Source: Rhodococcus sp. Leaf247 (GTDB taxonomy: Bacteria; Actinomycetota; Actinomycetes; Mycobacteriales; Mycobacteriaceae). From it: DNA of 64,000 bases. The notes under the pieces were generated by a model. The model did not search any database, had not been told where the DNA came from, and was given only the letters and a program-made list of their open reading frames with translations. The stretch covers positions 734,287 through 798,286 of the forward strand of contig NZ_LMRP01000002.1 of the NCBI RefSeq assembly GCF_001426185.1, read 5' to 3'. This document shows, one piece after another, positions 53,114-62,275 of this stretch; the first letter of the stretch is position 1; the number at the start of each line of letters is the position of its first letter. The position numbers and the translations under genes were made by a program.

Positions 53114-53848
53114 CTACTCGGACTCGACGACGGCGCAGGCAACGCGGCCGCCTGCGTCACCGGTGCTGAGCGTGGTGGCGTCGGGCACTGCGGCACCGTC
53201 GGGGAGCGTGTAGCGGTTGGGGATATTGGCGAAGTTGTCGGCGCCGGCGTGCACGATGACGGCGACGCCGCCGCTCAGGTCGTCCAGGGTGACCGAGTCC
53301 GTGGTGGTGGTGAGGTCGGCGGTGCCGTCCTCACGGACCTGCAGCGACGTCAGGTCGCCGCTGGCCGGGTGTCCGGTGTTGCCGTTCACCTGGAGGTGGC
53401 CGCCCGCGGACAGGAAGTTGCCGGGCTCGCCGCCGGTGGGTGCCACCGAGTTCGGCTCGCACACCGGGTTCTGATGCATGTGGAGGCCGTGGAAGCCGGG
53501 GGTCAGGCCCTCTGCCTCGACGGTGACGGACAGGTGGCCGTCGACCTCGGAGAAGGACACCGTTCCGACGGTGGCACCCTCGGGGTCGCGCAGATCGCCC
53601 GTCATGGCGACCTCGCCGCCCTCGGCGCTCGCGCCCGACGCACTGCCCTCTTCGCTGTGCGACTCGCCGCCGTGGCTTTCCATGCCCTCCGGGGCGGCGG
53701 AGCTGGTGAACACGGGCGGGGTGGTGCCGGCGACGTCGCTGGCCTCCTCGCCGTTGCTGCAGGCCACCAGGCCGAACACGGCGACGGCGGCGAGAGGAGC
53801 CACCACGAGGTGGCGACGGGCGACTCGGCTGCGCTTCGAGCTGGCCAT
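53114..53848 (-). CDS. sodC: Cu,Zn superoxide dismutase lipoprotein
   Basis: A 244-residue exported lipoprotein. The signal ends at lipobox FGLVACSN. Copper/zinc ligands are present: HGLHMHQN, the bridging His in SAGGHLQV, zinc His/Asp in [11 protein letters not shown], and the later Cu His in VIVHAGADN; Cys of the disulfide in NPVCEP and VACAV. The linker after the signal is His/Ser/Glu-rich ([14 protein letters not shown]), possibly a metal-buffering segment. It protects the outer surface against superoxide. Start ATG of MASSKRSR with AGGTC upstream. Confidence 0.93.
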   Translation of the reverse strand: MASSKRSRVARRHLVVAPLAAVAVFGLVACSNGEEASDVAGTTPPVFTSSAAPEGMESHGGESHSEEGSASGASAEGGEVAMTGDLRDPEGATVGTVSFSEVDGHLSVTVEAEGLTPGFHGLHMHQNPVCEPNSVAPTGGEPGNFLSAGGHLQVNGNTGHPASGDLTSLQVREDGTADLTTTTDSVTLDDLSGGVAVIVHAGADNFANIPNRYTLPDGAAVPDATTLSTGDAGGRVACAVVESE

Positions 53849-53928
53849 GGTGGAGGTCTCCTTGACAGGTGGGACGTGTGTGGAATCGACTCTAGTCAAC
53901 GGTGTCGGCAGGTCCGTCGGTCGGGGAG

Positions 53929-54474
53929 CTACTGCGTGACGATGACGATGATGCCGGGCGCGGAGGATTCGATGCCCTCGAAGCGCGGCTGCACCTCGTA
54001 ACCCAGAACCGTCCCGATCCGCTCGGCCTCGGCCTGCTGTCCGGACACCGCACTGTCGTAGTAGACCGTCGACGCCGAGATGGTTCCGCTGCTGTAGTTG
54101 CCGGTCTCCCCGACGGTGAAGCCGGCCGATTCGAGTGTCTGCGCGGTCTCCGCCGCGAGTCCGCTGACGTTGCTGTTGTTGAGAACGCGGACGCTGTCGG
54201 ACGCGGCTGCGGCACTGGTGGTGGGCGTCGCCGTGGTGGTCGCCGGTGCAGGGGTCGCTGCTGGCGCGGCGACCGCGGAACTGGTGGTGGCGCTGGTCGC
54301 GGCGGCCTCCGCGGGAGCCGTCTCGTCACCGGAGTCGGTCAGCGAGAACGCACCGAGCCCCAGGAACACGATCGCGAGGGACAGCAGAACCATCGCGAGC
54401 GCCCGCAGCGGCGGACCTGAGTTCTCCGGTGTCCGACTGTCGGGATCCGGACTGCCCGGGGTCTGGTTACTCAC
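53929..54474 (-). CDS. Membrane-anchored LytR C-terminal domain protein
   Basis: A 181-residue protein with one membrane segment ([19 protein letters not shown]), an Ala/Thr/Pro-rich linker, and a LytR_C domain ([30 protein letters not shown]). The domain is found attached to cell-wall ligases, but here no LCP catalytic part is present. The position next to DUF3263 and sodC matches Rv0430-Rv0432 of M. tuberculosis as I recall it. GTG start, no strong Shine-Dalgarno. Cell-wall binding is inferred from the domain. Confidence 0.82.
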   Translation of the reverse strand: MSNQTPGSPDPDSRTPENSGPPLRALAMVLLSLAIVFLGLGAFSLTDSGDETAPAEAAATSATTSSAVAAPAATPAPATTTATPTTSAAAASDSVRVLNNSNVSGLAAETAQTLESAGFTVGETGNYSSGTISASTVYYDSAVSGQQAEAERIGTVLGYEVQPRFEGIESSAPGIIVIVTQ

Positions 54475-54497
54475 GCTGTCGAGCCTAGCGACCGGAG

Positions 54498-54824
54498 TCA
54501 GATCTCGAATCCGAGGCGCCGGGCGGCACGTGCCTTCTGACGGCTGGCCCGCAGTCGGCGCAGGCGCTTGACCAACATGGGATCCGCGGCGAGCGCCTCG
54601 GGCTTGTCCACCAGTGCATTGAGCACCTGGTAGTAGCGCGTCGCCGACATGTCGAACAGTTCCTTGATCGCTTCTTCCTTGGCGCCGGCGTACTTCCACC
54701 ACTGGCGCTCGAAGGACAGAATGTCGTGTTCCCGACGGGAGAGTCCGTCACTCGGATCGTCGGTTCCGGAACCCTCGGCTCCTGTGCCGGATCGTCCGTG
54801 ACTTCGCGCTGCAGCGCTGTCCAT
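54498..54824 (-). CDS. DUF3263 family protein
   Basis: A 108-residue soluble protein. After an acidic, Ser/Gly-rich start it has the DUF3263 core: LSRREHDILSFERQWWKYAGAKEEAIKELFDMSATRYYQVLNAL, a helix-turn-helix-like segment, and a basic end (RRLRASRQKARAARRLGFE), consistent with DNA binding. The ATG at 54824 has AGGAG 5 nt upstream; longer readings are Arg-rich and not conserved. The function is unknown; the family is widespread in actinobacteria. The 252-bp gap to def holds nothing else I can support. Confidence 0.85.
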   Translation of the reverse strand: MDSAAARSHGRSGTGAEGSGTDDPSDGLSRREHDILSFERQWWKYAGAKEEAIKELFDMSATRYYQVLNALVDKPEALAADPMLVKRLRRLRASRQKARAARRLGFEI

Positions 54825-55076
54825 CTCGCTCCTGTCGTCTGTGTCGCCCGACCTGCCGTGTGCTGCGGGCAGGCGTGATACTCGGGCTACGCCGTGTTCT
54901 CGCGCGCGTTCCCCCGGACCCCGAAAGGTCCGCGCACGGCGGTGAATCACATCCGTGTCGTTCGTCGCCAATCTAACCACGGACGGACGCCCCGGACGCG
55001 CCGACACTTCCGGCGCGTCGACACCGGCGACAGTGGACGAAAGTGTGCCCGGGAGTGGGCAGTATCCTTACCGACC

Positions 55077-55673
55077 ATGGCAATTCTCCCCATCCGCATC
55101 GTCGGCGACCCGGTGCTGCACACCCCGACCCAGCCCGTCACGGCGTCGCCCGCGGAACTCGAGACGTTGATCGCCGACATGTACGACACGCTCGAAGCGG
55201 CCAAGGGTGTCGGCCTGGCTGCCAACCAGGTCGGCGAGTCGCTGCGACTGTTCATCTACGACTGCCCCGATCACGCCGAGGACGGCACGGTGACGCGTCG
55301 CCGCGGCGAGGTGATCAACCCGGTCCTCGAGACGTCCGCGATCCCCGAGACGATGCCGGACCCGGACGACGACGACGAGGGCTGCCTGTCCGTTCCCGGC
55401 GAGCAGCATCCGACCGGCCGCGCCGAGTGGGCAAGGGTCACGGGCACCGATGCCAAGGGTGAACCGGTCGACATCGAGGGCCACGGCTTCTTCGCCCGGA
55501 TGCTGCAGCACGAGGTGGGCCACCTCGACGGCTTCCTCTACGTCGACGTCCTCGTCGGCCGCAACGCTCGCGCGGCCAAGAAGGCCATCAAGAAGCAGGG
55601 GTGGGGCGTCCCCGGACTGAGCTGGATTCCGGGAACCGTGGCCGATCCGTTCGGTCACGACGACGACGACTGA
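55077..55673 (+). CDS. def: Peptide deformylase
   Basis: A 198-residue iron/zinc deformylase that removes formyl from nascent Met. All three motifs are present: [18 protein letters not shown] and the metal HExxH in QHEVGHLDG. The C-terminal extension past residue 170 is Lys/Gly/Trp-rich, as in actinobacterial forms. The ATG at 55077 has TATCCT 8 nt upstream, close to leaderless spacing. Co-directional with the GNAT and xthA genes. Confidence 0.96.
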   Translation: MAILPIRIVGDPVLHTPTQPVTASPAELETLIADMYDTLEAAKGVGLAANQVGESLRLFIYDCPDHAEDGTVTRRRGEVINPVLETSAIPETMPDPDDDDEGCLSVPGEQHPTGRAEWARVTGTDAKGEPVDIEGHGFFARMLQHEVGHLDGFLYVDVLVGRNARAAKKAIKKQGWGVPGLSWIPGTVADPFGHDDDD

Positions 55674-55674
55674 C

Positions 55675-56583
55675 GTGGCCGATCCGGCACCGGGCACCCG
55701 GGTGGTGGTGCGCTACCGGCTGCCGGAGGGCTCGACGCCGCCGCTCACCGACGTCATCGGCCGGCTCGACGCCGCGGGCGAGAGCCTGGTCGTGCAGCCG
55801 GAGTCGGGCGAGGCGGTGACGATCCCGCGCGATCGCGTCGTCGTCGTCAAGGCACTCGCTGCACGCCCGATCCGTAATTCGGAGATCCGCAATCTGGAGA
55901 GTGCCGCCGCCCATGCGTGGCCGGGCGGCGAGCAGGAATGGCTCGACGGATGGTTGCTGCGCGCGGCCGACGGCCTCACACTCCGCGGGAACTCCGCGGT
56001 CCCGGTGCGTCCCGACGCGTCCGAGGCCTCCCTTCCCGACATCGAGCGGTGGTATCGAGATCGGGGCCTGACTCCTCGGTTGTCGTTGCCGGACAGAGTC
56101 TTCCGACCGCCGTCCGGGTGGACGCTCACGGACGCAGCCGTGGTGCTCACCCGCCCTCTGACGGACGAGCGTGCCCCGAGTGACGCCGTCGCGATGGCGA
56201 CTCCCGACGATCGCTGGCTCGCCCATCACCCGCGTTACGACGCTCCGGCCGGTGTCCCTCTGCTGACCTCGGTGGTCGACGGGGTCGCCGCGTTCCTCCG
56301 GCTCGACGATGCTGCCACCGCCCGCGTCGCCGTCACGTCGGCTCCCGACGGCAGGCGCTGGGCGGGTATCACCGCCGTGACGACGCACCCCGACCGGCGC
56401 CGGCAGGGATGGGCGCGGCGGATCTGCGCCGAGGCGTGCGCGTGGGGTGCGGAGAACGGCGCGACCCACGGGTACGTCCAGGTGGAGGAATCGAACGCGG
56501 CTGCTCTGCGGCTCTACGACGGTCTCGGCTTCGGTGAGCACCATCGCTACCGCTACGCGGAGCCGGGTCCGTCCTCGAGTTAG
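55675..56583 (+). CDS. GNAT family N-acetyltransferase
   Basis: A 302-residue two-part protein. The first half is a small beta-barrel-like domain (RVVVRYRLPEGSTPPLTDVIG) plus a linker to EEWLDGWLLRAADGLTLRGNSA-type acyltransferase start (first half GNAT-like); the last 90 residues are a complete GNAT fold with acetyl-CoA loop (AVTTHPDRRRQGWARRI) and the final ALRLYDGLGFGEHH. Matches the Rv0428c-type protein next to def. The GTG start is 1 bp after the def stop, so the two are co-transcribed. Substrate unknown. Confidence 0.85.
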   Translation: MADPAPGTRVVVRYRLPEGSTPPLTDVIGRLDAAGESLVVQPESGEAVTIPRDRVVVVKALAARPIRNSEIRNLESAAAHAWPGGEQEWLDGWLLRAADGLTLRGNSAVPVRPDASEASLPDIERWYRDRGLTPRLSLPDRVFRPPSGWTLTDAAVVLTRPLTDERAPSDAVAMATPDDRWLAHHPRYDAPAGVPLLTSVVDGVAAFLRLDDAATARVAVTSAPDGRRWAGITAVTTHPDRRRQGWARRICAEACAWGAENGATHGYVQVEESNAAALRLYDGLGFGEHHRYRYAEPGPSSS

Positions 56584-56594
56584 TCTCGCTCACC

Positions 56595-57407
56595 GTGCGC
56601 ATCGCTACGTGGAACGTGAACTCCGTCCGATCCCGAGCAGATCGCATCGTCGACTGGCTGGGGCGTTCGGATGTCGATGTCCTGGCGATCCAGGAGACGA
56701 AGTGCAAGGACGAGCAGTTCCCCTACCAGCGCTTCACCGACATCGGGTACCAGGTCGCCCATGTCGGGACGAGTCAGTGGAACGGTGTCGCCATCGCCTC
56801 CCGTGTGGGCTTGGACGACGTGCAGATCGGATTCGAGAATCAGCCCGGCTTCAGCAAGGACCCGGAGGTTGCGCCGGCCGACGAGGCACGCGCGATCGGT
56901 GCGACATGCGGGGGCGTGCGGATGTGGAGCCTCTACGTTCCCAACGGTCGGTCGCTCTACGATCCGCACTACCGCTACAAGCTGGACTGGCTCGCCACCT
57001 TGCGTGACGACGCCCGGTCGTGGCTCGCGGCCGACCCCGATGCCCGCATCGCGCTGGTCGGGGACTGGAACGTCGCGCCCACCGACGACGACGTGTGGGA
57101 CCCCGCGCTGTTCGAGGGGCGCACTCACACCTCACCGGACGAGCGTGCAGCGTTCCAGGCGGTGGTCGACGCGGGGTTCGCCGACGTGGTCCGTCCGTTC
57201 ACGCCGGGTCCCGGGGTGTACACGTACTGGGACTACACGCAGCTACGGTTCCCGCGCAGGGAAGGCTTGCGGATCGACTTCGTGCTGGGATCGCCCGCAC
57301 TCGCGGCCCTGGTCACGGACGCATCGATCGACCGCCAGGAACGCAAGGGGAAGGGTGCGAGCGATCACGCACCGGTCGTCGTGGAACTGAGCGACGCCGG
57401 ATCCTGA
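56595..57407 (+). CDS. xthA: Exodeoxyribonuclease III
   Basis: A 270-residue AP endonuclease / 3'-5' exonuclease. Motifs: MRIATWNVNSVRSR, IQETKCKDEQFP, YVPNGRSLYDPHYRYKL, LVGDWNVAPTDDD, RIDFVLGSP, and catalytic His in GASDHAPVVVEL. The start is a GTG 11 bp after the GNAT stop. The 3' end overlaps the convergent GNAT gene at 57365 by 43 bp. Confidence 0.95.
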   Translation: MRIATWNVNSVRSRADRIVDWLGRSDVDVLAIQETKCKDEQFPYQRFTDIGYQVAHVGTSQWNGVAIASRVGLDDVQIGFENQPGFSKDPEVAPADEARAIGATCGGVRMWSLYVPNGRSLYDPHYRYKLDWLATLRDDARSWLAADPDARIALVGDWNVAPTDDDVWDPALFEGRTHTSPDERAAFQAVVDAGFADVVRPFTPGPGVYTYWDYTQLRFPRREGLRIDFVLGSPALAALVTDASIDRQERKGKGASDHAPVVVELSDAGS

Positions 57408-57694
57408 TCGGCGACCAGGTCGAGGTACTCGATGTTGGCACCGATGAACCGTCGGACGTAGGTACAGACGGGCCACACTGTCAGATTGCCGATGCGCAGG
57501 ATGTCGAGCGCCCCGCGGACCAGCACGGCGGCCCACCCGTGGTCACCGAATTCTTCTCTGACGACCGTGTGCTGCAGGACGACGGTGGTGGTTCCGGGTG
57601 CGACCTCGTAGGCCAGGATGCCCACGAGCTCGTCGTCCACCGTCAGTTCGAACCGCGAGCGGCTCGGATCGTCGGACACGAGACTGTTGTGCAT
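57365..57694 (-). CDS. Small GNAT-like N-acetyltransferase (YjdJ/NATD1-like), copy 2
   Basis: A 109-residue protein of the short YjdJ-type GNAT family: SRFELTVDDELVGILAYEV, VVREEFGDHGWAAVLVRGAL, and VWPVCTYVRRFIGANIEYLDLV. Closely resembles the upstream protein at 57782-58108, so the two are tandem paralogues. The C-terminal end overlaps xthA on the other strand. Substrate unknown. Confidence 0.75.
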   Translation of the reverse strand: MHNSLVSDDPSRSRFELTVDDELVGILAYEVAPGTTTVVLQHTVVREEFGDHGWAAVLVRGALDILRIGNLTVWPVCTYVRRFIGANIEYLDLVADQDPASLSSTTTGA

Positions 57695-57781
57695 GACAAC
57701 AGTCCATCACCGATTCTGTGACTCATGGGACTGAAGTGGCAGTTGATACGCGATCGCGACCGTATCGACACCGTGTCGAGA

Positions 57782-58108
57782 TCAGTCGGAGGTGACCATG
57801 TCCCGGTATTCGGGGTTCTCGGCGACGAACCGCTGGACGTAGGTGCACACCGGCTTGACCTTCCAGCCGTAGCTGCGGGCGGCGTCGAGCGAGTTGCGCA
57901 CCATGATGGCTGCGAGTCCGCGATGACCGAAGTCCTCGGTGATCACCGCGTGCATGAAGCTGACCACCGGTTGACGGCGCGCCCCGCGCCCCACGGAGTC
58001 GACCGGGAAATATCCCACGATGCCGACGAGGTCGCCGTTGAGCCTGAGCTCGAAACGGTTCTGATGGGGGTTGTCCGTGACATCGGTGACGGGCGCATCC
58101 GACAGCAT
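57782..58108 (-). CDS. Small GNAT-like N-acetyltransferase (YjdJ/NATD1-like), copy 1
   Basis: A 108-residue protein: NRFELRLNGDLVGIVGYFPV, VITEDFGHRGLAAIMVRNSL, and VKPVCTYVQRFVAENPEYRDMV. AGGAGA lies just before the ATG at 58108. With the 57365-57694 gene it forms a tandem pair; both keep the acetyl-CoA-type loop and the final PEY motif. Substrate unknown. The gap between the pair contains a short inverted repeat (57745-57766). Confidence 0.78.
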   Translation of the reverse strand: MLSDAPVTDVTDNPHQNRFELRLNGDLVGIVGYFPVDSVGRGARRQPVVSFMHAVITEDFGHRGLAAIMVRNSLDAARSYGWKVKPVCTYVQRFVAENPEYRDMVTSD

Positions 58109-58293
58109 AATTCATTCTCCTGGCGACCATGGTTCTGTGCGAACACGTGGAACGGGGCGATACACGTGCAGCCTCGTTGCCGCGAGCGTGCGCGTCACGT
58201 GGGTGTGTGACGTAGGCCACTATTCCACAGGTCGGCGTTCTTCGCCGGTGGAGCAGGCAAATATGTGGCGAAGTCACTGCGAACGGGCTCGAG

Positions 58294-58299
58294 TACAGT
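58294..58299 (+). promoter_or_regulatory. Leaderless -10 box of thiD
   Basis: TACAGT lies 7 nt before the GTG at 58307. This favours that start over the GTG at 58265, which has no clear Shine-Dalgarno. Confidence 0.55.
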
Positions 58300-58306
58300 T
58301 CCGCGT

Positions 58307-59161
58307 GTGACACTGCTCCCGCTCGCACCGTCCGGCTCCACTCCGCTCCGTGTGCTCACGATCGCCGGAACCGACTCCGGTGGCGGCGCCGGAATCCAGG
58401 CCGATTCCCGCACGATCGCCCTGTGCGGACTGCACGCCTGCGTGGCCGTCGCGGCCGTCACGGTGCAGAACACGGTCGGTGTCAGCGGTTTTCACGAGAT
58501 CCCGCCCGAAGTCGTCGCTGCTCAGGTCCGAACGGTGGTGTCCGACATCGGGATCGGCGCGGCAAAGACTGGCATGCTCGCCTCGACGCGGATCATCGAC
58601 GCGGTGACGGACGTGTGCCGCGAGGTCGGCATCGGGCGCGGTAGCGCCGTACCCCTGGTGGTCGACCCGGTCTCGGCATCCATGCACGGCGACTCCCTGC
58701 TGCACGCGGACGCTCTGGATGCGTTGCGCAGCAAGCTCATTCCTCTCGCCACCGTGGTCACGCCCAACCTCGACGAGGTGCGACTCCTCACCGGCATCGA
58801 GGTCGTCGACGAGCGGACCGCACGGTCCGCCGCCGAGGCGCTGCACGCACTCGGAGCACAGTGGGCCGTGGTGAAGGGCGGTCACCTCCGGTCGTCGTCG
58901 GACAGCACGGATCTGCTCTACGACGGTGATCGGATGCTCGAGTTCACCAACCCCCGCATCGACACGGGAAACGATCACGGCGGCGGCGACACCTTGGCGG
59001 CCGCGCTGGCCTGCGCGTTGGCACACGGATGGTCGGTTCCCGATGCGTTCGCCTTTGCCAAGGAGTGGGTCACGAAGTCCCTGGAGGCGGCCTACGACCT
59101 CGGCGGCGGCCACGGACCGGTGTCACCGCTCTGGCGTCTGCACCAGTCTCACGATGCGTAG
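58307..59161 (+). CDS. thiD: Hydroxymethylpyrimidine/phosphomethylpyrimidine kinase
   Basis: A 284-residue ribokinase-fold enzyme in thiamine biosynthesis. Motifs: LTIAGTDSGGGAGIQAD at the start, VVDPVSASMHGDSLL, VTPNLDEVRLLTGI, and the anion-hole/catalytic segment NDHGGGDTLAAALACAL. The GTG at 58307 is chosen on the -10 spacing; a GTG 42 bases upstream would add 14 residues. With thiG at the right edge it marks a thiamine neighbourhood, as in M. tuberculosis. The 3' end overlaps the cyclase gene by 39 bp. Confidence 0.93.
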   Translation: MTLLPLAPSGSTPLRVLTIAGTDSGGGAGIQADSRTIALCGLHACVAVAAVTVQNTVGVSGFHEIPPEVVAAQVRTVVSDIGIGAAKTGMLASTRIIDAVTDVCREVGIGRGSAVPLVVDPVSASMHGDSLLHADALDALRSKLIPLATVVTPNLDEVRLLTGIEVVDERTARSAAEALHALGAQWAVVKGGHLRSSSDSTDLLYDGDRMLEFTNPRIDTGNDHGGGDTLAAALACALAHGWSVPDAFAFAKEWVTKSLEAAYDLGGGHGPVSPLWRLHQSHDA

Positions 59162-59941
59162 ATCCTCCGGCACCCCGGTCAGCTTCGGCGAGAACAACCC
59201 GCGCCGATAGGGCTTCACCGACAGCTGCGCCGCGTCGAGCACCTGCGGCGACACCAGATCCATCGCGGTGTTCGAGATCATGACGTTGCCGTCGGCGCCC
59301 GTCTGCATGACGCGCGCGGCGACCGTGACGTCGACACCGAGCCAGTCGGACCCGACGGCGCGTGGACAGCCCGTGTGGATACCGACGCGCATCCGCGGGG
59401 TGTAGCCGTTCACGTCGACCCGCGCGAGCGCCGCCTGCGCCTCGAACACGGCTCGCACGGCGTTGTCCGCACTGGGGAAGACGGCCATCAAGCCGTCGCC
59501 GAGCCGTTTGACGATGTGCCCACCGCGGTCCAGCATCGGACGCTCGACCGCCCGCGCGACCTGCTTGAGCAGCACCAACGTCGTCGCGTCGCCGGCGCCC
59601 AGCGACCAGGTGGAGAAGCCGACCAGATCGGTGAAGACGATGGTCACCTCGCGTTCGCCACGGCCGCGGCCGGTGCGTTCGAGCAGCGCCTGCCACACCT
59701 GGAGGGCACCGAGCGACATCTCCTTGGAGGCGCCGGGGGTGTCGCCCTGCAGCCGATCGGTCACTCTCGCGACCATGCGCGCGGCGCCCGGCCCCGCCGT
59801 CGACAGCGGATCGCCGAACGACGGATCGCCGGGGAGAGCGCCGCGGACACGCCTGACCATCTCCACCACACGCGGAGTTCTGTTCACGGTGCGGGCGGTG
59901 TCGGCTACCTTGCGGAGGGCGGCACCGACATCACGATTCAC
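59123..59941 (-). CDS. Class III adenylate/guanylate cyclase-like protein
   Basis: A 272-residue soluble protein. Residues about 90-250 form a class III cyclase domain: IVFTDLVGFSTWS (first metal Asp), VKRLGDGLMAVFPS (purine-type Lys and second metal Asp), RVGIHTG, and GVDVTVAARVM, where the usual transition-state Asn of the VNxAAR motif is Thr. Activity may therefore be lower or altered. The N-terminal part is basic with no known domain. GTG start with AAGG 7 nt upstream. Its 3' end overlaps thiD by 39 bp. Confidence 0.87.
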   Translation of the reverse strand: MNRDVGAALRKVADTARTVNRTPRVVEMVRRVRGALPGDPSFGDPLSTAGPGAARMVARVTDRLQGDTPGASKEMSLGALQVWQALLERTGRGRGEREVTIVFTDLVGFSTWSLGAGDATTLVLLKQVARAVERPMLDRGGHIVKRLGDGLMAVFPSADNAVRAVFEAQAALARVDVNGYTPRMRVGIHTGCPRAVGSDWLGVDVTVAARVMQTGADGNVMISNTAMDLVSPQVLDAAQLSVKPYRRGLFSPKLTGVPEDLRIVRLVQTPER

Positions 59942-59983
59942 CCGGCAACCTTATCTTGTCGTTACTCGGGGTGACAGTAAATG

Positions 59984-61456
59984 TCACTCGGGTTGGCGGG
60001 CGGCGACCCGATCCGCACCCACCGGAACCCCGTTCGCGCCGGTCACGGACTCGGCGTAGGTGCCGATTCCGTACGCCACGGCCTTCGCATTGATCTCCAG
60101 AGCGTCGCGGTCGACGTTCTCCAACGTGTCCTGCGCGGTGTGATAGTTCGGGTCGAACTGGGCATCGGCCTCCCCGCCCCACTTCTGCGCCTGCTCCGCC
60201 GTCTTGTTCTCGTCCGCACCGCTGAACACACCACCCGACGGGATGCCCACCTCGATGAACGGGCCGTAGTCCGAGCGGCCGTCGAAGTCGGTTCCGTCGG
60301 CGTCTTCCGGTGCCAACGTCTCCTCGAAGACCCGCTCGATGGCGTCGGATCCGTCGGGACCGGCAGGCTCGCCGGTCTTGTCGGAGTCGTCACCGTCGTA
60401 GACGAGGTAACCGGCGTTGTTCGACCCGACCATGTCGAAGTTCAGGTACAGCGCGATCGCGTTCCTGTCTTCGTCCGACAGCGACTCGACGTATTTCGTG
60501 GACCCGACGAGGCCCAACTCCTCCGCGCCCCAGAACCCGAAGCGCACGGCGTTGGTGACGTCGGGCGCCCCGCCCATCTGCAACGCCGTCTCGAGAACCG
60601 CCGCGGTGCCGGTGCCGTTGTCGTTGATCCCCGGCCCCTCGGGTACCGAGTCGAGGTGCGCACCCGCCATGACGACGTCCTCGGTGGATCCCGTCGTCGT
60701 CTGCGCGACGATGTTGCGACTCTTCGTGGTCTCGGTCTCCGCCGCGACGGTGATCACCGCAGGGCCGGGGGCCGCGGCCAAAGCTGCGCCGTCCTCGCGG
60801 CTCACACCGACCGACGGGATGCGCGCGTCCTCCTTCGACCCCAGGGTGCCGGCGTCGAGCGGGCCGTCCTCGTTGTTCGAGACGACGACGGCGACAGCAC
60901 CGCGATCCGCCGCGATCTGCCCCTTCTGCGCGAACGAGCAGACACCGCGCGGAACCAGGACGACCGCGCCGGTGACCGGCAGTCCGTCGTAGTCGGACGC
61001 TTCACAGCCCGGCGACTCGTCCGCCGGGGCTGCGACGATCGGACCGGTCACCCCGCCGGTGGGTGTAGCCGGGGAGTACGTGAACGCGTTGACCTCGACG
61101 TCCCGGTCGAGCGCACGGAGCGCGACCGAGTCGAGGGTGTAGCTGTCGAACTGGAACTCGGGTGTCTCGACGTCGAAGCCTGCATCGCGCAGCGCACCGG
61201 CCACGTAGTCGACGCTGGCGTCGTATCCGGAGGTTCCCGCCGCGCGGTTGCCGTCGTTGGCATCCGCGATGTCCGTGAGCTTCTGCAGGTGGCCGACGAC
61301 GGCGTCGAGCGAGACGGCCTCGGACAGCGACGAACCCGTGACCGGTGCGGCCACGGGTTCGTCGGACGGTTCTGCGGTGTCACTGCTGCACGATGCCAGG
61401 GCCAGAACCCCGGCGGCGCACATCGCGAGGGACAGGGTCGACCGTTTCGTCCGCAT
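59984..61456 (-). CDS. M28 family aminopeptidase lipoprotein (LpqL-like)
   Basis: A 490-residue exported lipoprotein with lipobox LALASCSS. A PA domain (VVLVPRGVCSFAQKGQIAADRGAVAVVVSNN) is inserted in the M28 catalytic domain, whose zinc ligands and base are in AGAHLDSVPEGPGINDNGTG, GFWGAEELGLVGS, NFDMVGS and NYHTAQDT. Acts outside the membrane on peptides. The position near thiD/xthA matches the LpqL gene of M. tuberculosis. A repeat of Asp/Glu-rich loops is present in the second half. Start ATG with basic n-region. Confidence 0.9.
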   Translation of the reverse strand: MRTKRSTLSLAMCAAGVLALASCSSDTAEPSDEPVAAPVTGSSLSEAVSLDAVVGHLQKLTDIADANDGNRAAGTSGYDASVDYVAGALRDAGFDVETPEFQFDSYTLDSVALRALDRDVEVNAFTYSPATPTGGVTGPIVAAPADESPGCEASDYDGLPVTGAVVLVPRGVCSFAQKGQIAADRGAVAVVVSNNEDGPLDAGTLGSKEDARIPSVGVSREDGAALAAAPGPAVITVAAETETTKSRNIVAQTTTGSTEDVVMAGAHLDSVPEGPGINDNGTGTAAVLETALQMGGAPDVTNAVRFGFWGAEELGLVGSTKYVESLSDEDRNAIALYLNFDMVGSNNAGYLVYDGDDSDKTGEPAGPDGSDAIERVFEETLAPEDADGTDFDGRSDYGPFIEVGIPSGGVFSGADENKTAEQAQKWGGEADAQFDPNYHTAQDTLENVDRDALEINAKAVAYGIGTYAESVTGANGVPVGADRVAARQPE

Positions 61457-61480
61457 ACGTCACCCTAACGGGAGACACCG

Positions 61481-62275
61481 TCATGCGTCGCGCTTGTTCA
61501 CCACCACCACGGCCGCGCCGAAGATGACGACGACGAAGGCCGCGAAGTAGGCGAGACTGCCCCACGGACCCCAGTGGTACTCGACCCCGCCGGGCGATCC
61601 GAGGAAGTTGTTCGCATTCATGAACGGCAGGAACGGCATGATCTCGCGCCCGACGCTGCCGAAGAGGTTGAACAGCGACTCGATGAGCAGCGGCCAGAGC
61701 AGGAGAAGTGCCACCGCGGCTGCCGACTGACGCAGCAGCGCACCGACACCGACGGCCAGCACGACGCACAGGAACGCGTAGATCGGCACACCGTAGATCG
61801 CCCGCCACGCCTCACCGCCCTCGAGCACCAGAGCCGACCCCGCATCGGGTCCTGCGAACGCCTTGGCGACGTAGAACGCACCGAGAGTGAGCACGAAGGA
61901 CAGCACCGCCCCGAAGACACCGATCAGAAGGGCTTTGACACCCAGAACCGATGCGCGAGAGGGGATTGCCTGGAACGTCGTGCGGATGATGCCGAACCGG
62001 TACTCGCTGGTGATCGCCAGCGCGGCCAGGATCATGAGCACCAGGACGCCGAAGCCGCTGACGCCCGCGACGGCGTCCGGCAGAGTCGGCAGGAAGGGCT
62101 CGAACCCGGGGTTCTCACCACTGGTGACGTCGTTCTGGAACGACGAGAAGGACGACTTGGCGGTGATGCCGATGACGGCGCCGATACCCAGTCCGAGCAC
62201 GACGATGATCACCGTGCACCACCACGGGGATTTGGTCGACGTAAGCTTTATCCGTTCCGCTGCAAGAACACTCAT
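61481..62275 (-). CDS. ABC-2 type transporter permease
   Basis: A 264-residue permease with six membrane segments, opening MSVLAAERIKLTSTKSPWWC, with a long first extracellular loop, and ITSEYRFGIIRTTFQAIPSR, typical of ABC-2 (NatB/YhaP-like) permeases. Its start overlaps the stop of the ATPase gene (ATGA), so both form a transporter. Substrate unknown; drug or antimicrobial-peptide export is common in this family. Confidence 0.88.
   Translation of the reverse strand: MSVLAAERIKLTSTKSPWWCTVIIVVLGLGIGAVIGITAKSSFSSFQNDVTSGENPGFEPFLPTLPDAVAGVSGFGVLVLMILAALAITSEYRFGIIRTTFQAIPSRASVLGVKALLIGVFGAVLSFVLTLGAFYVAKAFAGPDAGSALVLEGGEAWRAIYGVPIYAFLCVVLAVGVGALLRQSAAAVALLLLWPLLIESLFNLFGSVGREIMPFLPFMNANNFLGSPGGVEYHWGPWGSLAYFAAFVVVIFGAAVVVVNKRDA

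Noticed and set aside
57745..57766. GATACG/CGTATC inverted repeat between the small GNAT genes
   Set aside because: Six-bp arms are too short to support as a feature on their own; mentioned only as a possible operator.
58200..58235. Possible CRP-like site (GTGAcgtaggcCAC) upstream of thiD
   Set aside because: Only partial match to TGTGA-N6-TCACA and no relation to the mapped -10 box.
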